Assembly: GCA_910578455.1 (NCBI GenBank)
Contig: CAJTQA010000055.1
Coordinates: forward strand, 1-16,588
Direction: 5' to 3'
Length of the DNA: 16,588 nt
Source of the DNA: an uncultured Dorea sp.
Lineage (GTDB): Bacteria > Bacillota > Clostridia > Lachnospirales > Lachnospiraceae
Positions within the stretch are counted from its first letter, which is position 1. Each line of letters opens with the position of its first letter. Shown one piece after another: positions 14,423-16,588 of the stretch. The notes beneath the pieces were generated by a model. The model did no database searches and was not told where the DNA came from. It was given only the letters and a program-made list of their open reading frames with translations. The position numbers and the translations under genes are program-made.

Positions 14423-15847
14423 TTGCATTATGAGAAGTTCGCGGACGGGACGGTGAAATGTATTGAGGATGAAATACCTTTTGAGGTGCCGGAGGGGTGG
14501 GCGTGGAGTCGTCTATTGTCTTTAACTGTAAAAATAGGAGCAGGCAGCACACCCACTGGCGGTAGTTCCGCTTATAACAATATGGGTATAAAATTTATTC
14601 GTTCTCAAAACGTATATAACGATGGACTTGACTTAGCGAATGTTGCTTATATTTCAGAAGAATTAAATCAAAAAAAATCTGGAAGTATAGTAAAACCAAA
14701 AGATATTCTTTTAAATATTACTGGAGGTTCCATTGGTCGATGTGCTTTGATTCCAGACGATTTTGATATTGCAAATGTGAATCAACATGTGATTATTATT
14801 AGATTATTAGATTCACTGTTAAGGTATTTTGTTCACAAAGTAATCATATCACCATATATTCAAAACCAAATCTTTTCTAGGCAAGTGGGTTCTGGCAGGG
14901 GAGGACTTAGTGCTGAAACCTTATCCACTTTTTTAATACCGATACCGCCTCACAAAGAGCAACTGCTTATGCATAAAAAATTAAATGATTATCTTTTTCA
15001 TATACGAAAACTATCTAAAGAAAAGGAAGGTCTTGTAACTCTGCTTGAGGCAACAAAAGTAAAAGTTTTGAATCGTGCAATCCGCGGCAAACTTGTTTTG
15101 CAAAACCCGGATGACGAACCAGCCTCCGTTCTGTTAGAGCATATCAGGGATAAAAAGGAACACCTTATAAAAGAAGGCAAAATCAAACGTGATAAGAAGG
15201 AATCCACCATATTCAAAAGTGAGGATAACTCCTATTATGAGAAGTTTGCTGACGGTACAATAAAATGTATTGATGAGGAAATACCATTTGAAATTCCTGA
15301 TACGTGGGAATGGACACGTTTAAAAAATTGTTGTAGTAAAGAAATTAAACGAGGCAAATCTCCTAAGTATGTAGAGAAAAGCAAGACACTTGTATTTGCT
15401 CAAAAATGCAATACAAAATATAACGGTATTGATATAAAATTAGCACTATGTCTTGACGAAAATATGCTAAATAAATACCCTGTTGATGAATATATGTGTA
15501 ACGGTGATATCGTAATTAATTCTACGGGAACAGGCACACTTGGACGCGTAGGATATTACCAATTGAGTGACAATTTAGAGGGATATCCTATAGTACCTGA
15601 TTCGCATATTACTATAATACGTGCATGTGATAATATTCACACATTTTATTTATATTTATTTATGAAAGCTAACCAAGGAAATCTTGAAAAAAAAGGGGAA
15701 GGTTCTACAAATCAAAAGGAATTAAAACCTCTCACATTAAAAGAAATATTGGTTCCGATACCACCATACGCTGAGCAAAAAAGAATAATAAAATTAATTG
15801 ATTCTATATTTTTTAAAATAACTGCTATAGAAAAAAAACTCAGTTGA
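14423..15847 (+). CDS. hsdS: 5'-truncated type I restriction-modification specificity subunit (HsdS), probably a silent cassette
   Basis: 474 residues from a TTG at 14423; the frame is open back to 14354 with no ATG and no ribosome binding site. HsdS selects the DNA target of a type I restriction-modification complex through two target-recognition domains (TRDs). TRD1 spans ~23-177 (ending LIPIPPHKEQ) and TRD2 ~293-449 (ending LVPIPPYAEQ). The central conserved helical region is ~178-271 (KVKVLNRAIRGKLVLQNPDDEPASVL). The segment YEKFADGT[VI]KCI..EIPFE precedes both TRDs. What is missing is the N-terminal conserved block equivalent to ~210-270 that normally precedes TRD1, and the C-terminal helix after AIEKKLS. 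The frame begins only ~30 bases after the rpsT terminator, without a promoter. hsdM and hsdR are not in the window. Base composition is AT-rich except at the 5' end and centre. Probably a reservoir of TRDs for recombination with an expressed hsdS elsewhere, or a decayed remnant. Confidence 0.85.
   Translation: MHYEKFADGTVKCIEDEIPFEVPEGWAWSRLLSLTVKIGAGSTPTGGSSAYNNMGIKFIRSQNVYNDGLDLANVAYISEELNQKKSGSIVKPKDILLNITGGSIGRCALIPDDFDIANVNQHVIIIRLLDSLLRYFVHKVIISPYIQNQIFSRQVGSGRGGLSAETLSTFLIPIPPHKEQLLMHKKLNDYLFHIRKLSKEKEGLVTLLEATKVKVLNRAIRGKLVLQNPDDEPASVLLEHIRDKKEHLIKEGKIKRDKKESTIFKSEDNSYYEKFADGTIKCIDEEIPFEIPDTWEWTRLKNCCSKEIKRGKSPKYVEKSKTLVFAQKCNTKYNGIDIKLALCLDENMLNKYPVDEYMCNGDIVINSTGTGTLGRVGYYQLSDNLEGYPIVPDSHITIIRACDNIHTFYLYLFMKANQGNLEKKGEGSTNQKELKPLTLKEILVPIPPYAEQKRIIKLIDSIFFKITAIEKKLS
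14427..14515 (+). repeat. Copy 1 of the conserved pre-TRD segment of hsdS
   Basis: Direct repeat partner of 15234-15322, encoding YEKFADGTVKCIEDEIPFEVP and the start of TRD1. The two copies share the exact 13-mer attatgagaagtt and the 11-mer aaatgtattga, with 15 mismatches in the first 69 positions by eye. This copy is clearly more GC-rich than the TRD that follows. Such segments are the usual crossover sites for TRD shuffling. Confidence 0.75.
15234..15322 (+). repeat. Copy 2 of the conserved pre-TRD segment of hsdS
   Basis: Partner of the copy at 14427-14515, 807 bases (269 codons) downstream and in the same frame, preceding TRD2. Recombination between the copies would delete one TRD and the central region in frame. 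Confidence 0.75.
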
Positions 15848-15860
15848 GGTTTTTTCTATA
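15826..15860 (+). terminator. Probable terminator overlapping the hsdS stop codon
   Basis: tatagaaaaaa (15826-15836) pairs with ttttttctata (15850-15860), with an inner stem ctca/tgag around a two-base loop and a small internal bulge. The TGA stop codon lies inside it. The T6 run supports intrinsic termination, though the stem is AT-rich. Confidence 0.5.
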
Positions 15861-15927
15861 TTGTCAAATAATCCTATCATATATTTATGCTATATTGAAT
15901 AAGAGCTATCCAGATAAACTCAAGAAA

Positions 15928-15953
15928 CAATATTGTCTTATGTAGGAAGACAA
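15928..15953. repeat. Palindrome and hairpin upstream of the recombinase gene
   Basis: acaatattgt (15928-15937) is a perfect palindrome overlapping a second perfect stem, ttgtctt (15933-15939), loop atgtagg, aagacaa (15947-15953). The 155 bases between the hsdS end and the recombinase start are otherwise AT-rich and without a gene. The pair could be a recombinase binding site or an autoregulatory operator. Confidence 0.4.
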
Positions 15954-15974
15954 GTAATGTTTTCGATTTATAAT
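15947..15974 (+). promoter_or_regulatory. Candidate promoter of the recombinase gene
   Basis: AAGACA (15947-15952, 4 of 6 matches), a 16-bp spacer, perfect TATAAT (15969-15974). The -35 coincides with one arm of the upstream hairpin. Start near 15981, ~35 bases before the ATG. Confidence 0.45.
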
Positions 15975-16015
15975 CTTTAAATGACAAGGAATTTCGCATA
16001 TTATGGAGGTAAAAA

Positions 16016-16537
16016 ATGACATTTAAAGATTATTTACAAAGAGCAAACTTATCAGAACGAACCATTTCTGCCTATATATGGACAATCAATTATTACAATC
16101 AAAACTATGATTCTATATCAAAAGAAAATTTACTGGCGTATAAAGGATATCTAATAGAATATTTCAAACCGAAAACTGTCAATCTCAGGATACAGGCCGT
16201 CAACAAATATCTGGATTTTCTACAACTGCAAAATTTACGTCTATCGTATGTTAAAATTCAGCAAAAAAATTTTTTGGAAAATGTAATTAGTAATGCGGAC
16301 TACAAATTTCTAAAGAGAAAATTAAAAAAAGATGGTAATATGCAATGGTATTTTGTTGTCTGGTATTTAGCAGCTACAGGAGCAAGAGTAAGTGAGTTAA
16401 TCAAAATCAAGGTTGAACATGTTAATTTAGGATATTTTGATTTATATAGCAAAGGCGGAAAACTTCGTAGATTATACATTCCTAAAAAACTCCGAGATGA
16501 AACGCAAGAATGGCTTTCTATGAAAGAGCGTACTTAG
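16016..16537 (+). CDS. Truncated tyrosine recombinase of the hsdS-shuffling type
   Basis: 173 residues; intact phage-integrase-family recombinases are usually ~290-330. Residues 1-~85 form the SAM-like core-binding domain (NLSERTISAYIWTINYYNQN). Residues ~90-173 begin the catalytic domain: Arg124 in LAATGARVSELIK is the first catalytic Arg and K146/K149 in SKGGKLRR supply the beta-hairpin Lys. The frame stops at TAG right after WLSMKERT, so the His-x-x-Arg box, the second His and the Tyr nucleophile are all missing. The next bases carry none of these motifs in any frame, so this is not a simple frameshift. As it stands the protein cannot cleave DNA. GGAGG lies 7 nt before the ATG. Its position next to hsdS matches recombinases that invert TRD segments in phase-variable type I systems; that role is inference from context. 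Confidence 0.8.
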   Translation: MTFKDYLQRANLSERTISAYIWTINYYNQNYDSISKENLLAYKGYLIEYFKPKTVNLRIQAVNKYLDFLQLQNLRLSYVKIQQKNFLENVISNADYKFLKRKLKKDGNMQWYFVVWYLAATGARVSELIKIKVEHVNLGYFDLYSKGGKLRRLYIPKKLRDETQEWLSMKERT

Positions 16538-16588
16538 TGTCTGCTTTTTAAGTCTGTAAACCATTGATTTTACTGACTTTTCAGCGTA
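16538..16588. other. Non-coding tail with a near-perfect inverted repeat; possible element junction
   Basis: aagtctgtaaa (16550-16560), loop ccattgat, tttactgactt (16569-16579), 11 bp with one mismatch. Coding homology to the recombinase ends abruptly just before. The pattern fits the end of an insertion sequence with a subterminal hairpin, or a terminator; the window ends too soon to decide. Confidence 0.4.

Noticed and set aside
16500..16588. Simple frameshift explaining the short recombinase
   Set aside because: None of the three forward frames after the stop shows the His-x-x-Arg or Tyr region; all hit stops quickly.

Overview
The window looks like a chromosomal segment of a spore-forming, mid-GC Firmicute, most likely a Lachnospiraceae member (Clostridium scindens/hylemonae/Dorea-like). 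This rests on a gpr-spoIIP sporulation pair divergent from rpsT, strong Gram-positive ribosome binding sites, an LtaS-type sulfatase, a LytTR regulator and FN3-domain surface proteins. The species guess is inference. Most of the window is ordinary core genome. The last ~2.2 kb is AT-rich and looks acquired.

Layout, left to right. (1) 1-3525, minus strand: an acidic lipoprotein gene followed, with a short overlap, by a large secreted FN3/beta-propeller-like protein that runs off the left edge; together they look like a cell-surface two-gene operon. (2) 3526-3878: a divergent intergenic region holding three back-to-back hairpins (3641-3765) flanked by an 8-bp direct repeat, plus promoters on both sides. 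(3) 3879-6386, plus strand: an LTA-synthase-family sulfatase with an unusual extra extracytoplasmic beta domain, closed by a hairpin at 6395-6420. (4) 6453-7172, minus: an orphan LytTR response regulator whose receiver has Gly where the phosphoacceptor Asp should be, with its own promoter and an upstream palindrome. (5) 7341-11519, minus: parE-parC (type II topoisomerase), driven by an extended -10 promoter embedded in a perfect 11-bp inverted repeat. (6) 11640-13876, minus: gpr then spoIIP, acting in spore germination and forespore engulfment. (7) 13938-14390, plus: rpsT with a strong sigma-A promoter, structured leader, UUG start and strong terminator.

(8) 14391-16588: immediately after the rpsT terminator lies a type I restriction specificity gene (hsdS) that has lost its 5' end, start signals and promoter, followed by a tyrosine recombinase cut off after its first catalytic Arg. 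The likely source is a phase-variable type I restriction-modification locus in which a recombinase shuffles target-recognition domains between a silent and an expressed hsdS. Here we see a silent cassette and a broken recombinase; hsdM, hsdR and a complete hsdS would have to lie outside the window. The last ~50 bases are unrelated to the recombinase and hold a near-perfect inverted repeat, as at the end of an inserted element.

No tRNA, rRNA or CRISPR array was seen.
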